The notes below the pieces were generated by a model. The model was not told the DNA's origin and did no database searches. It worked only from the letters and a program-made list of their open reading frames with translations. This document shows positions 6,959-8,085 of a stretch of DNA of 8,085 bases, one piece after another. Positions within the stretch are counted from its first letter, which is position 1. Every line of letters begins with the position of its first letter. The stretch covers positions 1 to 8,085 of the forward strand of contig JAKSOX010000077.1 in NCBI GenBank assembly GCA_024405335.1, read 5' to 3'. The stretch comes from Kiritimatiellia bacterium (lineage in GTDB: Bacteria; Verrucomicrobiota; Kiritimatiellia; RFP12; UBA1067). Made by a program: the position numbers and the translations under genes.

Positions 6959-7749
6959 GCGAAGAGAACAACACGATTCCCGAACCCGAACTGCCCGCCT
7001 TCGTCAAGAAGGCGCCGGAACTCATCCCCGTGTGGGACTGGTGGGTCAAAGAAGGCAAGTCCACGCTGGCCATCGTGGCGGCGGCGGCGGTGTGCGTGGG
7101 CGTCGTCTACGGCGTGAAGGGCTGGATGAAGGCCCGCGCGCAGGCGGCGAACAACGCGCTCATGAACGCGTATTCCACGGAGGAAATCGAAGAGGCGAAC
7201 GCCAAGTACGGTTCTTCCAAGATCGGGCCGGCGATCAAGCTGCGCCTGGCCAAGAGCTACTACGACGCCGCGCGCTACGCGGACGCCCGCGACGTCTACG
7301 CGGCGTACGTGAAAAAGGCCGCGAAGGACGACGCGCTGCTGCCGGTGGCGATGCTCGGTCTCGCGTACTCCCACGAAGGCGACGCCGACTACGCCAAGGC
7401 GAAGGAGCAGTTCAACCTGCTCGCGCAGGACGACGCGAACCCCGTGTCGTTCACGGCGAAGCTCGGCGTGGCGCGCTGCACGGCGCTCGCCGGCGACAAG
7501 GATGGCGCGCTGAAGGCGCTGGACGAGTTGAAGGAAAAGGCGGACGCGCTGGGCAAGACGCGCGTGGAGCGTCTGGCGGACATGCTCAAGCGCTACGATC
7601 CCGCGCGCAAGCCCGCGTCGCTGCTGGAGGCGGCCGACAAGGCGGCGCTCGCCATCCAGGAAGCGGCCAAGCCGGCGGAAAAGCCGGTGGCGGAAGCGGC
7701 CAAGCCGGCGGCCAAGCCGGCGGAGACCAACGCCCCCGCCGCGAAGTGA
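6955..7749 (+). CDS. Membrane-anchored tetratricopeptide-repeat protein, YfgM-like
   Basis: The 264-residue protein has a short acidic N-terminus, a Trp-rich stretch just before the membrane (VWDWWVKEGK, 26-35) and one membrane helix at about 36-54 (STLAIVAAAAVCVGVVYGV). A mostly helical outside portion follows, with TPR-like motifs at about 85-180: LRLAKSYYDAARYADARDVY, then MLGLAYSHEGDADYAKAKEQF, then LGVARCTALAGDKDGALKAL. This layout matches the YfgM / TPR_21 family, an ancillary subunit of the SecYEG translocon that handles exported proteins, but the similarity is of architecture and I cannot confirm orthology. The C-terminus is low-complexity Ala-Pro-Lys (about 230-264). It overlaps pcnB by four bases. 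The positive-inside pattern is weak, so N-in topology is an inference. Confidence 0.82.
   Translation: MSEENNTIPEPELPAFVKKAPELIPVWDWWVKEGKSTLAIVAAAAVCVGVVYGVKGWMKARAQAANNALMNAYSTEEIEEANAKYGSSKIGPAIKLRLAKSYYDAARYADARDVYAAYVKKAAKDDALLPVAMLGLAYSHEGDADYAKAKEQFNLLAQDDANPVSFTAKLGVARCTALAGDKDGALKALDELKEKADALGKTRVERLADMLKRYDPARKPASLLEAADKAALAIQEAAKPAEKPVAEAAKPAAKPAETNAPAAK
7659..7711 (+). repeat. Two 20-base direct repeats encoding an 11-residue AKP-rich unit
   Basis: GGAAGCGGCCAAGCCGGCGG occurs identically at 7659-7678 and 7692-7711, 33 bases (11 codons) apart. It encodes EAAKPAEKPVA followed by EAAKPAAKPAE in the C-terminal tail of the TPR protein. The unit is in frame, so it may vary in copy number between strains. 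Confidence 0.85.
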
Positions 7750-7849
7750 CTTTCAAGCCCCCTCGATAATTTCTGCGCACGGGGTATCAAAAACATTGCG
7801 GCCCGACCGATAATTTCTCCGGCGCCGAAAGTGCAACAAGGAACAATCC
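7750..7849 (+). promoter_or_regulatory. gdhA upstream region with two CGATAATTTCT motifs
   Basis: This 100-base gap is visibly more AT-rich than the genes. CGATAATTTCT occurs at 7764-7774 and again at 7808-7818, 44 bases apart start to start. Each contains GATAAT (5 of 6 to the -10 consensus), but neither has a good -35 element at 16-18 bases. They could be two promoter -10 elements or two operator sites for a regulator of gdhA. No convincing terminator for the upstream TPR gene is seen. Confidence 0.5.
7838..7842 (+). promoter_or_regulatory. Ribosome binding site of gdhA
   Basis: AAGGA lies 7 bases before ATG 7850 and sets the start of the glutamate dehydrogenase. Confidence 0.75.
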
Positions 7850-8085
7850 ATGAACAAATACGTTGAAGAAACCATCGCGTACGTGCGCGAAAAACACGCG
7901 AACGAACCCGAGTTCGTTCAGACCGTCGAAGAGGTGCTGAGTTCGCTCTCGCCCGTCGTCGACAAGCATCCCGAATACGAAAAGGCCGACCTCCTGAAGC
8001 GCATGGTCGAGCCCGAACGCATGTTCACGTTCCGCGTCGTCTGGACGGACGACGCCGGCAAGACGCACACCAACATCGGCTACCG
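7850..8085 (+). CDS. gdhA: N-terminus of hexameric glutamate dehydrogenase, probably NADP-specific (3' truncated)
   Basis: Seventy-eight codons are visible before the window ends. The enzyme reductively aminates 2-oxoglutarate with ammonia to glutamate (or the reverse) and acts in the cytoplasm. The visible part begins MNKYVEETIAYVREKHANE. It carries the family pattern EFVQTVEEVLSSLSPVVDKHPEY, then RMVEPERMFTFRVVWTDDAG with the start of NIGY, which matches the conserved N-terminal block of small hexameric GdhA (VEPER-x3-FRV-x-W-x-DD-G). The lysine-bearing catalytic and nucleotide-binding regions lie outside the window, so NADP preference is inferred only from similarity to the GdhA type. It follows a 100-base gap with its own regulatory motifs and is probably a separate transcription unit. 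Confidence 0.93.
   Translation, partial: MNKYVEETIAYVREKHANEPEFVQTVEEVLSSLSPVVDKHPEYEKADLLKRMVEPERMFTFRVVWTDDAGKTHTNIGY

Noticed and set aside
7758..7784. CCCCC and GGGG pairing after the TPR gene as a terminator
   Set aside because: The stem is only four base pairs with an 18-base loop and no T-tract follows.
7783..7799. Sigma54 promoter before gdhA (GG ... TTGC)
   Set aside because: The GG to GC spacing is 13 bases instead of the required 10, and the TGGC element is missing.
1..8085. A new defence, mobile or signalling system
   Set aside because: No integrase, transposase, nuclease, toxin, reverse transcriptase, array or inverted-repeat border is visible. Six of the seven genes fit recognised families or architectures, and the seventh is an exported protein in a glycan-related run.

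Overview
The window is a GC-rich, densely coding bacterial segment. All seven genes I can support lie on the + strand, and both ends cut through genes. Codon use is strongly GC-biased. Secreted carbohydrate-active proteins of kinds common in gut PVC-superphylum genomes sit next to ordinary housekeeping genes. A Kiritimatiellota or Lentisphaerota bacterium is my best guess from protein style, but this is an inference and there is no rRNA or other phylogenetic marker here to confirm it.

Layout. (1) Positions 1-5683 form a tightly spaced run: the end of a DUF4091-type putative glycoside hydrolase, a 758-residue exported protein of unknown function with a probable CBM9/DOMON-like beta-sandwich, an exported family GH31 alpha-glycosidase, and uronate isomerase (uxaC). 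Gaps are 25, 4 and 23 bases, so these four are probably one operon for trimming and using a uronate-containing glycan. The exported proteins would act outside the cytoplasm and UxaC inside it. (2) After a 75-base gap holding a plausible sigma70-type promoter, pcnB-type poly(A) polymerase and a membrane-anchored TPR protein (YfgM-like) overlap by four bases. (3) After a 100-base gap with two copies of an 11-base AT-rich motif, the start of glutamate dehydrogenase (gdhA) runs off the right edge.

Points of interest are modest. The pcnB promoter sits so close to the ATG that the transcript would be leaderless or nearly so. A 9-bp GC hairpin beside an A7 tract inside the first codons of pcnB reads as an intrinsic terminator on the minus strand. 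The uronate isomerase is about 40 residues shorter than usual. The CGATAATTTCT motif is repeated before gdhA. The 758-residue exported protein is the least characterised gene. I found no mobile element, CRISPR array, tRNA, rRNA, riboswitch or defence-like system, and no evidence of a wholly new system. Only the two intergenic regions named above exceed 30 bases, and both are described.
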